64,000 nucleotides of DNA from the NCBI RefSeq assembly GCF_004324835.1, contig NW_021163019.1, positions 2,410,001 to 2,474,000 on the forward strand, written 5' to 3'. The position numbers were made by a program, and so were the translations under genes. The stretch is from Dendronephthya gigantea (Eukaryota; Cnidaria; Anthozoa; Malacalcyonacea; Nephtheidae). The notes under the pieces are model-generated. The model made no database searches. It worked only from the letters and a program-made list of their open reading frames with translations, and had not been told where the DNA came from. Of this stretch, positions 45,001 to 51,900 are shown piece after piece (positions within the stretch are counted from its first letter, which is position 1; every line of letters starts with the position of its first letter).

Positions 45001-47487
45001 ATTTTGAATTATTTTTTTCATTTTAAGAGGCTCTCTCTAGTCGAGCTATGGTTTTGAAGAAGTGAACGTTCTGGAGTCAAACAAGACGCCGATAAGAACT
45101 GATCGGGGCGTCATATTCAAGCAATAAATGGGAAATCAACAAATCTTTGCAACTTCAAAAGACCAGTTGTGAAGATGCCTTACGATGGCAATTTGCTTCA
45201 TCTCGATTGTCGTTGCAGTCTCCTTGTCCGTCACAGCGCCAGGCAATCGGGATGCAGCGATTTCCACAGGAGAATTCAGTATTATTTCTGCACTGTAAAT
45301 CTCCATCTAAAAGGAGAAAATATCATTTTCTCTGCTAGAAGTTCAACTGCTTGGATGTATGAAAATTCACAAGTTTTGACGCGTCCTACAAGCTAGCCAA
45401 GTTTTATACCTCCCAGTCCCAAATGAAACAGTAATGACAGTTAATGAATGAACATATATGATCAGGCATATGATTGCTGTCATCTCATATCACTGAGTTA
45501 TTTGGATAAGTTTCCACCTTATTTTTCATCTTACTTTACATAAGGTAAGGTTTTAGGGCCAAGCGAAATGTTCAGAGTATCTCTCACACCTACACACAGC
45601 TGTAACCTAGTTTCTGGAAAGTTCTCTTACGACTTTTTTCACTGCTGTCTTTTCATTTGTGAAAGCATCCAAAAGACTGAAAAGGTCTGGCAATCAACAA
45701 ACTAAAAGAAACTATCTTCCTAGCAACTATCACTGCGGCTCAGTGTAGGAGGCGCCAAGCTACGAAGAACCCCTTCCACCCACATATAAACCTATAGAGA
45801 ACCAAAGCACCCTACTATTCCATAATTTATCACCCACAGTACCATTATTTCCATAAACCAGAGACTATATAAGTATGTATTGTTGTAACAACACACATCA
45901 GTGCACAAACGCATTACTAAACAATCTAGCAATATCAATGGATATTATTTGGATATTAATGGATATTGGTGTTCAGTATTTGTTTGATAACCGTTAATCA
46001 TAGTCCATAGATATCATATTGGGAACATCATGCTGAGAAATATTTTTGAAGCATTATATATATCCGGGCAATTGATATAACCTGCTGGGAATTTTTAACA
46101 AACATTTAATGATAATTTAAATATATTTGTAGATTTGTGACATTTGTGATAATAGATGCACTATGCACTTCTAAAGAGAAATTCACAGTCTAGCATCAGG
46201 CAAAACTCAATCTGTTTACAATGTGGTACATTGTATATTTCCGGTTATTATAAATTTAAATAACTACAATGCAATGAAACTCAATCTAAGATTGTGTTTT
46301 GCACTGCCTGACTTTGAATAAATGCTGTAAGAAATAATACTATGTATATATAAATTTGTAACAAAATAAACCATGTTAACAACATCACTAATCCCTTATT
46401 GAGACAGTAAGATGCTGAAAATAACTAGTCACAATTGACTGCACTTATAAAAGAAGTGAAAATGCATTCTTAAAATTGTCGGAGCATTTGAAGTTGTGTT
46501 TAAAAAACATAAAGTGGTCTATGTGGAAATTGTGATAGTGTAAAAAGGGAGAATAATCATATATATACCATAGTAATCATATATATACCAAATACATGGA
46601 CAATATCGGCATTTTATTGCGTACATGTGTAAATACGGATGGTCAATATCACGATAATACATTAGTTAAGCGTGTAATAATGAATTACAACTTTGTATGA
46701 ACACAAATACAAGCAGTAAATACCTGATATACAGGCGATGTACTATACAATAATATACAAAACGGTGAAACGTATAGGAGCAGAGATAATATGCAAATTG
46801 CAAAAACCTCGGACATACCACAAATTGTTTCATCTTCATCCCTTCCATTAGCACAATCGTTTTGGCCATCGCAAAGCCAATCTCTGACTATACATATTTC
46901 CTTCGTACAGAAAAACCAGTCATCGACGTCCCCGTCGCAATTTGTCCATCCTGACCCTGTTTAGAAAATTGCACGTTTTGATTTACGAACTAGATTCAAA
47001 TTTCACTCGTTTTCAACACCATTGATGAATATTAACTCAATTAATAGTTGCCAGTGTCGGCGCATATTCTTGAGGCAATATCACCGTTTTGTTTTCATTT
47101 ATACATTTTCTATTTTCTATTTCTACAAGAAGTTTAAAAGGACGATTTGGGAACGCGAAAACAGGGTAGATACTTTAGAGAAGCGAGGTTTTTTCTTTAG
47201 TAATACATCTAAACATATTATAGTCACCACGTGTCAACACACAATAACTGTACATGCAAAGCATGTCCCCTTGATAGTAAATTTCACCAAAAAACTGCCC
47301 ATTTAAAACGGCATTAAAATATCCCTAAAACGACTGTGCGAATAAATATATAAAACAAAGATAACAGCAGATTAAAAAAACAATTATTATTACGACACTC
47401 ACCTTCGATACCTATTCTATTTTCCTCGAATAACATCAACAAAATAACAAGACACCAGCCAAGCGAGCGTACAAAAAGCATGCCCAT
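10949..47487 (-). CDS. LRP1: LRP1/megalin-type giant lipoprotein receptor, complete
   Basis: Endocytic surface receptor of the LDL-receptor family. I resolved 65 coding exons, all with GT-AG borders and agreeing phases. They sum to 13,638 bp (4546 codons with stop), close to the human LRP1 protein of about 4,540 residues. Domain order is signal peptide; 6 LDL-A; 2 EGF; propeller 1; EGF; propeller 2; EGF; 9 LDL-A; 2 EGF; propellers 3-6 separated by EGFs; 10 LDL-A; 2 EGF; propeller 7; EGF; 11 LDL-A; 2 EGF; propeller 8; 3 EGF; transmembrane helix; tail with two FxNPxY motifs. Eight YWTD propellers and clusters of 10 and 11 LDL-A match both LRP1 and LRP2. The furin-like site in propeller 8, multiple stalk EGFs and the NPVYxxL motif favour LRP1; the long first cluster is megalin-like. 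It may be a descendant of the ancestral gene, so the symbol is provisional. Exon coordinates are given in the module entries. Confidence 0.95.
13588..15059 (-). CDS. LRP1: LRP exons 58-62: three-EGF stalk
   Basis: Exons are 15021-15059 (only 39 bp), 14703-14775, 14365-14469, 13859-13963 and 13588-13658. Joined, they read as compact EGF domains without calcium-binding cores (C-x-G-x-C-V-R-G-T-C; C-E-N-D-G-V-C; C-V-N-N-G-T-C), each split by a phase-2 intron at its C-R/Q-C position. Human LRP1 has about six EGFs here and megalin fewer. The last short exon links to the membrane through a Gly/Ser-rich segment (ARSGGGTDS). Confidence 0.88.
13985..14215 (+). repeat. Dispersed ~115-bp repeat, diverged copies
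   Basis: Contains the family words TTATTGATCCAGT, GTTAGTTTAG, GTAACACTGGATCAA and GCTATCCGGTATAAAT in the order seen at 17069-17420. Lies in an LRP intron. Confidence 0.55.
14785..14960 (+). repeat. Degenerate tandem repeat (GATCATGTCTTGACAATATTG)
   Basis: Six to seven imperfect units of about 20-30 bp built on GATCATGTcttGAtaATATtG, in the LRP intron between the 14703 and 15021 exons. Confidence 0.55.
15204..17029 (-). CDS. LRP1: LRP exons 54-57: EGF pair and propeller 8 with furin-like site
   Basis: Exons are 16763-17029 (EGF plus cbEGF with DINEC), 16287-16478, 15731-15974 and 15204-15619. The 15731-15974 exon opens with [13 protein letters not shown], a polybasic R-x-R/K-R stretch fitting a furin-type convertase. 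In LRP1 the furin site (RHRR) sits in the corresponding last EGF-propeller module and gives the two-chain receptor. Blades here are degenerate (YVLWLDG, VFWLES, MFWCDVG, RLYWCDM), as expected for the membrane-proximal propeller. Confidence 0.9.
17069..17420 (+). repeat. ~115-bp tandem repeat, three copies
   Basis: Best preserved copy of a family dispersed through LRP introns. The unit runs GAGCTATCCAGTATAAATAAAG, then GTTTAGGTTTCCTCCTGTAG, TAACACTGGATCAATAAGAG, GATCCTTACTGGACCTCT and AACAGTTTAGAACTGA. Units follow head to tail with decreasing identity. Confidence 0.7.
17479..20184 (-). CDS. LRP1: LRP exons 48-53: EGF and LDL-A cluster IV (11 repeats)
   Basis: Exons are 19902-20184 (EGF plus first repeat and a half), 18988-19437, 18617-18755, 18288-18481, 18078-18215 and 17479-17721. 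Eleven repeats with intact six-cysteine patterns are counted after joining across introns, for example [13 protein letters not shown] and [13 protein letters not shown]. Eleven is the number in LRP1 and megalin cluster IV. The 450-bp exon carries parts of four repeats. Acidic cores are of the type [13 protein letters not shown]. Confidence 0.93.
19450..19890 (+). repeat. Degenerate intronic repeat (TCTCTAATAcrCC-like)
   Basis: Words such as CTCTAATA, TTTCTAATAAGCC, TCTTTAATACGCC and TCTCTAATAAACAAG recur every 40-60 bp across this LRP intron. It looks like a decayed minisatellite. Confidence 0.35.
20185..21632 (-). CDS. LRP1: LRP exons 45-47: propeller 7
   Basis: Exons are 21171-21632, 20833-20963 and 20428-20661; the propeller closes in the start of the exon ending at 20184. 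The 462-bp exon first completes the preceding EGF (GSYKCQC) and then runs through several blades ([36 protein letters not shown]). Borders are phase 1, 1, 0, 0. The donor near 21170 is followed by a small tandem repeat that extends the open frame but is intronic. Confidence 0.9.
20364..20414 (+). repeat. (AAAC)n microsatellite
   Basis: About a dozen AAAC units lie just inside the donor of the LRP exon at 20428-20661. On the minus strand they read as TTTG and extend the open frame with a spurious CLFV repeat. Confidence 0.85.
21112..21165 (+). repeat. Short tandem repeat next to an LRP donor
   Basis: Two to three copies of AATTGATCCCTTAAgATCCCT directly follow the donor of the 21171-21632 exon. 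They keep the frame open past the splice site, so the exon end rests on the GTAGGG donor and phase match. Confidence 0.6.
21790..24565 (-). CDS. LRP1: LRP exons 39-44: EGF, LDL-A cluster III (10), EGF pair
   Basis: Exons are 24320-24565 (EGF plus 1 repeat), 23728-23982, 23097-23369, 22666-22906, 22210-22440 and 21790-22079. Here several introns split LDL-A repeats between the second cysteine and the C-I core (for example TCRAG/RISC, TCENG/NC, EFR/CDNG), unlike the one-repeat exons of cluster I. Ten repeats match the count in LRP1 and megalin. The last exon also carries an EGF and most of a DIDEC calcium-binding EGF. The 24320 exon uses a weaker GTTAGT donor. Confidence 0.92.
23425..23650 (+). 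repeat. Dispersed ~115-bp repeat, two copies
   Basis: Contains GAACTGATAGA, CCATCCAGTATAAA, AGAGCTATCCAGTGTAAATA, TTTAGGTTTCCTTCTGTAG and TAACGCTGGATCAATAAGAG, closely matching the units at 17069-17420. Same orientation. Confidence 0.65.
24835..34854 (-). CDS. LRP1: LRP exons 21-38: propellers 3-6 with EGF spacers
   Basis: Exons are 34669-34854 (EGF end and DKNEC-type cbEGF); propeller 3: 34026-34277, 33716-33869, 33480-33611, 32997-33265; EGF 31547-31666; propeller 4: 30683-30904, 30311-30494, 29673-29887, 28927-29097; EGF 28491-28649; propeller 5: 27622-27893, 27247-27535, 26807-27083 (ends within an EGF); propeller 6: 26187-26458, 25683-25848, 25338-25499, 24835-25064. Blade motifs recur in each ([31 protein letters not shown]). 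Intron phases follow the same 1-2-2-1 order in propellers 3 and 4, which suggests origin by module duplication. Four propellers in a row without LDL-A repeats is the LRP1/LRP2 signature. Confidence 0.93.
25988..26167. mobile_element. MITE family A, short copy
   Basis: Left end GCCGGTTGCACGAGAGCTG, then TTTTAGCTTAACCAGTGAAT; right end CTTATCCACCGTTTAAGCTA, then AACGGATTCGTACAACCGGC. These form terminal inverted repeats of about 40 bp around an AT-rich centre. No coding capacity. The right end stops 19 bp from an LRP donor (exon 26187-26458). Target duplication not clear. Confidence 0.7.
27965..28445 (-). repeat. Dispersed ~115-bp repeat, reverse orientation, about four diverged copies
   Basis: The same family as at 17069-17420 but reading on the minus strand: CTGAACTGTTCTTCCTAGAG, CTAGTGCTACTATGGGAAAC, CTGTTCGTTCTAAATGTCCAG and CAGTGCCACTACAGGAGGAA recur in order. 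Confidence 0.6.
29284..29537. mobile_element. MITE with GGATC-rich terminal inverted repeats
   Basis: A 250-bp element whose ends are inverted copies: left GACTAATTTCCACTCCGGAA, AACGAAGAGCGGATCGGATC; right GATCCGATCCGCTGCTCGTT, TTCCGGAGTGGAGATTAGCC. Subterminal (GGATC)n blocks add to the fold-back. No open frame. It appears to have landed inside a diverged copy of the ~115-bp repeat, pieces of which flank it. Confidence 0.85.
30057..30295. mobile_element. MITE family A, best-preserved copy
   Basis: Terminal inverted repeats of about 42 bp: left GGCCAGTTGTTCGAAAGGCG, TTTAGACTAAACGGCGGATA; right TATCCACCGTTTAAGCTAAA, CGCCTTTCGAACAACCGGTC. AT-rich non-coding core. It lies in the LRP intron just beyond the 30311-30494 donor. 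Confidence 0.85.
30917..31435 (+). repeat. (AGTTG/AGTTA/AGTCC)n pentamer satellite
   Basis: About 520 bp of 5-bp units, beginning as CAGTC/CAGTT, then GAGTT/AAGTT, then ATTCA/ATCCA, fills most of the LRP intron between the 30683 and 31547 exons. Confidence 0.9.
31736..32691. mobile_element. Non-autonomous hAT element with minisatellite core
   Basis: The ends are CAGGGCCGCCGGGAG on the left and CTCTCGGCGGCCCTG on the right, inverted copies starting with the CAGGG typical of hAT elements. An exact 8-bp target duplication, GCAATGAC, flanks it (31728-31735 and 32692-32699), as expected for hAT. There is no transposase. About 750 bp of the inside is a minisatellite of units near 35 bp, each holding the palindrome ACGACCATGGTCGT followed by TTTGCCATTTTCCGGC or TTCGTCATTTTACGGC. 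It sits in an LRP intron. Confidence 0.9.
31878..32632 (+). repeat. Palindromic CCATGG minisatellite, about 20 units
   Basis: Seventeen intact CCATGG cores and a few degenerate ones, spaced about 24-38 bp. Two subfamilies are segregated: TTTGCC...CCGGCGAATAT on both sides, and TTCGTC...ACGGCCAATAC in the middle (about 32165-32490). Confidence 0.88.
34380..34640 (+). repeat. C-rich tandem repeat (~60-bp unit)
   Basis: Three to four units of the type CTAACCCCCTGCCCCAACCC, CACCTTCAACCTCGCTAGCC, CCTGCCCTCCCCCAAC lie in an LRP intron. In the transcript the strand is G-rich with many GGGG runs. Confidence 0.75.
35246..38966 (-). CDS. LRP1: LRP exons 15-20: LDL-A cluster II (9 repeats) and EGF
   Basis: Exons are 38820-38966 (1 repeat), 37424-37648 (2), 36974-37207 (2), 36629-36772 (1), 36079-36294 (2) and 35246-35425 (1 repeat plus the first part of an EGF). 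All are phase 1-1. Cores such as [26 protein letters not shown] and [13 protein letters not shown] are intact. Human LRP1 and megalin have eight repeats in this cluster; I count nine. The long pyrimidine tract lies in the intron between the 38820 and 37424 exons. Confidence 0.92.
35604..35703. repeat. Hairpin flanked by C and G homopolymers
   Basis: A run of about a dozen C, a T and CCCCCC is followed by ATTACAATGTTG; 60 bp later CAACATTGTAAT is followed by a dozen G. The arms pair over about 20 bp. It may be a tiny fold-back element. It lies in an LRP intron. Confidence 0.65.
35850..36003. mobile_element. MITE family B copy
   Basis: Inverted ends: CTTCTTTTGATAGATGTGAA, CGAGTAATAAGTTACGAATG on the left and CGTAACTACGTAACTCGTTC, ACATCTACCAAGAGAAGAAA on the right. 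Related sequences occur at 57325-57490 and 63905-64000. Non-coding; in an LRP intron. Confidence 0.65.
37290..37415 (+). repeat. G-rich minisatellite (CATACAGTGAAAGGAGGGGGG)
   Basis: Five units of about 24-28 bp with runs of 5-7 G abut the donor of the LRP exon at 37424-37648. The transcript carries the C-rich complement. Confidence 0.8.
37840..38758 (+). repeat. Polypyrimidine minisatellite, ~0.9 kb
   Basis: Almost pure C and T, built from CTCCCTACTCCCTTCTTCC-type units with CTCCTCC spacers. In the LRP transcript it is a polypurine GGA/GAA tract. It stops about 60 bp short of the exon at 38820-38966. Confidence 0.92.
39126..42779 (-). CDS. LRP1: LRP exons 8-14: EGF pair, propellers 1 and 2, EGFs
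   Basis: Exons are 42657-42779 (EGF), 42324-42443 (calcium-binding EGF starting DIDEC), 41913-42115, 41528-41715, 40266-41192, 39567-39964 and 39126-39245 (EGF). YWTD-type blades are visible, for example [28 protein letters not shown] and NGLTIDF. The 927-bp exon is unusual because it carries the end of propeller 1, a whole EGF (cysteines from CKGYGC to GKTC) and the start of propeller 2, suggesting intron loss. Propellers next to LDL-A clusters drive acid-dependent ligand release in this family. Confidence 0.93.
40192..40262 (+). repeat. (AATC)n-like simple repeat
   Basis: Alternating AATTAATC and AATCAATC units lie next to the donor of the 40266-41192 exon. Confidence 0.7.
41286..41464. 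mobile_element. MITE family A, decayed copy
   Basis: The right end TTATCCGCCGTTTGAGCTGA, ACACCTTTTGAACAACCGGC matches the family. The left end is degenerate (TTTGAAGATC... AAACTGGTGG). Non-coding; in an LRP intron. Confidence 0.5.
42846..43026. repeat. Near-perfect palindrome carrying hammerhead ribozyme cores
   Basis: The 85-bp arms (42846-42930 and 42942-43026) differ at about two positions around an 11-bp spacer. The right arm on the plus strand has CTGACGA (42945-42951), a stem-loop GGCC-CTCA-GGTC (42953-42964) and GAAAC (42965-42969). That is the conserved hammerhead core CUGANGA, stem II, GAAA. The left arm has the same on the minus strand (CTGACGA at 42921-42927, GAAAC at 42903-42907). 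Such motifs are known from Penelope-like and retrozyme-type retroelements of animals. No reverse transcriptase frame is nearby. It lies in an LRP intron. Confidence 0.8.
43154..46956 (-). CDS. LRP1: LRP exons 2-7: LDL-A cluster I (6 repeats)
   Basis: Exons are 46819-46956, 45184-45306, 44745-44864, 44259-44381, 43964-44092 and 43154-43297. Each is a symmetric phase 1-1 exon encoding one LDL-A repeat with six cysteines and the calcium-binding C-D-x4-D-C-x2-x-S/R-D-E core, for example CDGQNDC and [13 protein letters not shown]. One-exon-one-repeat organisation is the classical LDL-receptor pattern. Human LRP1 has two repeats here and megalin seven; this gene has six. Ligand specificity cannot be read from sequence. 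Confidence 0.93.
43627..43935. mobile_element. MITE with nested inverted repeat
   Basis: Ends GGGGCCGGTTGTATAAAACT and AGTCTTTTATATACAACTGG are inverted copies. Inside, GGTTGAAAGGGTCTTAATTT CGAGTG (43723-43748) is mirrored by CACTCGAAATTAAGACCCTT TGAACC (about 43793-43818). Non-coding; it ends about 30 bp from the donor of exon 43964-44092. Confidence 0.6.
44138..44218. repeat. Small inverted repeat next to a CRE
   Basis: CATCGAACCGGAAG is mirrored about 50 bp later by CTTCCGGTTCGATG, which overlaps a TGACGTCA site. In an LRP intron. Probably a short fold-back element. Confidence 0.5.
45307..46818 (-). other. Largest early LRP intron, no gene
   Basis: A 1.5-kb AT-rich intron between the first two LDL-A exons. 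It holds a short duplicated word (AATCATATATATACCA at about 46555-46590) and an imperfect inverted repeat around CAGGCAAAACTCAATCT near 46198-46315. No coding signal. Confidence 0.6.
47403..47487 (-). CDS. LRP1: LRP exon 1: start codon and signal peptide
   Basis: ATG at 47487, with a second in-frame ATG two codons on. The 28 codons give [20 protein letters not shown] and then EENRIGIE: a short basic n-region, a hydrophobic core of about 12 residues and a polar end, which is a typical secretory signal peptide. The donor GTGAG follows in phase 1, the phase of every LDL-A exon in the first cluster. A CCAAT box in the gene's orientation lies about 165 bp upstream. Confidence 0.9.
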
Positions 47488-47700
47488 ATTTGCTCGGTAT
47501 TACGTTATTTCAATAAAAGCAATATCTCGGAAACCTTTGTCTTGGCAATATACAAAACAGCAACAAGAATTTAAACGTTTTCAACCATCGCTTGCTTGAG
47601 TACAGTCCAAGCTTGCATGAACAAAAACAGTTTTAGACAAAGATGATTCGTTCCCATTGGCTACACATTACCGTAATTTGTTGTATAATTTCACGTTTCT
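47488..47700 (-). promoter_or_regulatory. LRP1: LRP upstream region with a CCAAT box
   Basis: Immediately upstream of the LRP start codon. On the minus strand GCCAATGGGAACG lies at about 47646-47660, a consensus CCAAT box some 160-170 bp before the ATG. No convincing TATA box was seen. Confidence 0.4.
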
Positions 47701-48892
47701 CCGAGTGTCTAATATTTCTCCAAAGTTGCAGCAATTTAAAACTAATCGTTTCGCAGGACAACTTCTATTCTTGCCGTATAAACGTGGGCAAAATTCTCAA
47801 ATTTTTCGCGTGAAGTGTGTTTCTTTACAACACAACAAAGTTGTTATGATTTGTATACGAATTTAAAAGAGCATTGTCAACATGCACGTTTTGTATAAGT
47901 AATAATTAGCATTTCAATAAATTTGCATAGAAAGCATGTTAGGAACCTTGCTATTGAGCTGGTCTTATTTGCGTATTGAGACAAAACGCCGGAAAACACG
48001 CTTTTGTGAAGTGGGTTTATCGTTTTTGGCCTGTGAATGAGAAGCCCTGACAAAAGCTTTTAAGTGTAACGCCTAGAATGATTAGGTGAACAAAAGCGAT
48101 ATTGTCGAAATTCTGTTTTAAGACCGACTGCTTGTCTCAGGGTATGTTACGATATTACCCGGCTTGTTATTTGCGGTTAGATAAAATCTTGGATACCGAC
48201 AAATCACTGAAACGTCTTGCCACTCAAGAACGGATATACGAAAATCAGACAAACCATATGTACTTTCAAGTTTCACCAATGTTATTGAGATGGCAAACCG
48301 CGGGGTTTTTGAAGAGTAAAAGTTGTAAAACCATTGCAAACCGTGTTAACTGTAGATAAGTCGACGCATACTTCTCCTATTTTTCATATAATTTCGTCTT
48401 CAAATCGAAGTATGAATGCGAAAATGAACGTGCACATATCCAACGGTCAGTAAAGCGAAAGAGTACGTCTCTTGTCTGCACATTTTCAATTTTTTTTCAA
48501 ATTTGTCATCCCAGTGTATCGGCGTATATGCAGTTCAACATTAAAGCCTTATATGAAAGTGCTATCTTCCAAGTTTCCATCTTCATATTGATAATAACAA
48601 AATCTCCTAATCTCAATACCAGAACTGTATATCATCACTAAAGGAAATACATGTCGTAACTCGTAAGCACTCTCAAGTTATTTCCTTCTACAAACGTGTC
48701 ATTTCACATCCTGTTCAACTTTGATAACCGTTTGAGAAAAGTGACGGGTGTCACTCAGTTCACGCTAATGAGGTTGAATTTAGCCTCCAAAATATATGCA
48801 AAACGTAAATATGTCTCAAGCAGTACAGCACCGGAGGGCAAGTATTCGAAAAAGTCGAGCTTACTGATTTGATAAATATTGGGGTTTTGTCC

Positions 48893-48975
48893 CTCTCCTC
48901 TCCCCTTCTCTCGGCTCTCCCCTCCTCTCCCCCTCCTCTCCCCCTCCTCCTCTCCCCTCCTCTCCCCTCCTTTCC
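48893..48975 (+). repeat. (CTCCC)n pyrimidine tract
   Basis: About 80 bp of CTCTCCCC/CCTCCTCT units in the intergenic region. Confidence 0.8.
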
Positions 48976-51900
48976 CCTATATAACCTACGAACGTAAGTC
49001 CATCGTCTCAGTTATCACAAAAACACCTAAATTGTTATCTACGTGTTTGCATGACAAGTTTTTAATGAAAAATGACCTTTACAGTAAAAGTATTAATGAT
49101 TTTCAGCCCAGCAGCGCCATGAGTAAGTTTAAAACTGACTGGAAGAAAAATTATTAAAAAAAATATATTATCAGTAGTCAATAGAGCTATTAATAAATAG
49201 CTTTACGAAACAACCTTTACTAGAAGATTCAGGCCAGATTTGTATTATTAAACTCGCTTTTATCACGTCAATATTATAGTATCGTTTCATCTTGGATTTA
49301 TAGCAGTTATTTTGATCTGATTTAATGACTTCATGTGGAAAACACCAGTAATTGCATGCGTATTTTTTTAATTATCCTGCCGTGCATGTATGTTCCGCAA
49401 TTTCACGGAAACCTTTCGAGGGTCTAAACTTCTAAAAGAAACGGTCAAACCATGCAGGGGCATAGTTTAGTTTTCAGTTAGCGCGAGTCATTTCTAGCTG
49501 TCTCGTGCATGCATGTACAATTTTAGCTCTGCAGATAAACATGATGTGCATGGAAAATTCAGCCACCTGTGTCTATAATATCTTCGAGTTTAAAAATAGA
49601 GTTAAATATGAATTTTAGATTTATGACTGTATGGAGGAGGCCCGTCAAACGTCCAGTTCAGACGCACTATACATCTTGCAACCCGATAGAAAGGAAGATA
49701 ACATGAGCAAAAAACTGCTGAACTGATATATACTGATGCATAAATAGTTAATGTTTACAAGGCATGTGGACATTGTCTTGCAAAAGTCGAAAGAAATCTT
49801 GAGGCACTATATTTCGCGGGAGTTCCTGAATGTTCCTCTATCGAGCAAGATATGTTAATAGTGGAAATTTGAGGGCATTCAGCTGTTTTGGATGACTTTC
49901 TCCTTCAAGGCTCATGCACGTTTCGTCGCCAAGTTATACAGATAGCTATATAACTGCTGCTTGAGTCTGCGATAATTTCTTTGGCACCGATCAGCTATCT
50001 TTTATCATCTGTTGATATTGGAATAACAAAGTACAGAGATATTTAAGTGTGTACATGCGCTCGCATGGTTTATGGGTGATTTGCTATATTGCATGGCAAG
50101 TTAAGTGCAACTTGCACTTGGGAAACAGTCGCCGAACTTATGCAACGAATTGGCCGAGTGGCAGCCAGGAATATATAGGAAGACAAAGGTAGAAATATAT
50201 TATATAAAAGTAAATGCGAGTGTAATTTTACTGAATTATCAACAATTTCAAAAGTGAACTTCATCACCGTCAGATGTGAAATGCTCGGGCAACTATATGT
50301 ATGAATAGTAAAACATCTGAGTGCTGTTCTAGTTGAATTAAAAAACCAGCGTGAAATATTCATTATATAACTTCTAATTGAGAAACTAACTTATTGTAAT
50401 TAATAAACTAACAAATTACTGAATGAATTAGGAAAACTCTTAGTTGAATACCCTGTTTCAAAAGTTAACAAACTGGTAAACATTCATTACTGTATTTTCG
50501 TGCATAACTTATTCATCTAACTCTTCCTGCATGTGTATATAACTTTAACATAACTAAAGTAAAGAGTAACTACTTTAACTGGGTTTATTTAATTCTAGCC
50601 GGAACTCTTTCTGAATCAAACGGCTAAACAACTTTAAGTCTAAGAACTTAACTGTACTCAATATGAAAACGAGAATTTATTATGGTAAACCAGTTTACAA
50701 GCTAGCATACCGGACGAATTACCTTTATAACCGCGCGCGGCACGAAGCTTGTCAGTCCGTTTAATTTCGTCTCCTTTCATGCACACGAGCACCACATACA
50801 GAACTGGATGGGTTTGAGACTTCCATTGCAAAAAAACGAAGCATCGTGTAAAAACTAAGAGACCAGAATTTGGTTTCGCTCTACTTCTTACTCCTTGCTG
50901 AAATGGACGATTTTTGGCTAATCGGTTGGCATGTATACTACACGATCTTCATATAAACATGCTTCTTACATCGCAGATGGATTATACGTCGGCGTGGTCG
51001 GATGAATCTTTAATGTGTTTATATGCAGCATATTAACACCGGGCTTTTAAATTCAAGTAGAACTACGTGCATGCATTGAACGCGTTTTATCTGCCAATTC
51101 GAGTGTCAAAAAAAGTTGAAATCCATCACGCGCGTGCGACGTGCATACTGCGCAAGACTCCGCGTTTAATTACCTCGATATTTCTTTTCTTTTTATAAAC
51201 ATACACTTGTTTCTATAATTGAGTGCAATGTGAGCTGCATACGTTTTCGCCAGTTTTTTAAAAAGGCGCAAACTAGAATAAAAAATCCACTGACGAAAAC
51301 GCCATCACAATGATGTGTTTAAGCGCGCGCGAGAACGCAAGTGTCGATAATTGTTAACGCTTTCAGACCTAAAACGTCATGAACATATATATAAATTATA
51401 AGGAATGAAAAAAAAACCGCTGCATGTCTGGGTCCAATACATGCATGCAAAGTTATAAAATAGGGTAACCGTAGGCGAGAGTGTGGGGCAGAACCAATCA
51501 CAATGCGTTGCGTAAATGGCCTTCAAGCGAAAGTGATTAAATATTTATTTACGCACACTTTGACTCGACAAAACCCAAGCAAATAAAGACAATGGTTACA
51601 GCTTTAACTGAACTGAAGCCATCAAGATTCTCACATGATTTCGAATTTGTATTCCTCGGAACGCCGCGCCTCCGATTTTAAATTGAAAATCGTTTTGTCC
51701 GCTGGGTTAGGAGATAAAAAATAATTGCATCGTTATATCCCATATATCTTCAGGCTATATGTAACAGGCACGAAAAAACCAACCCCCCACGAATTATAGG
51801 CAGGTAATTTGCATAAGATAGTTATTCAAATGACGGTCTATGTGGAAATTTTGTCCTATAATGCAGCACATCAAGATAACACGCTTATGGCTATGTCTTC

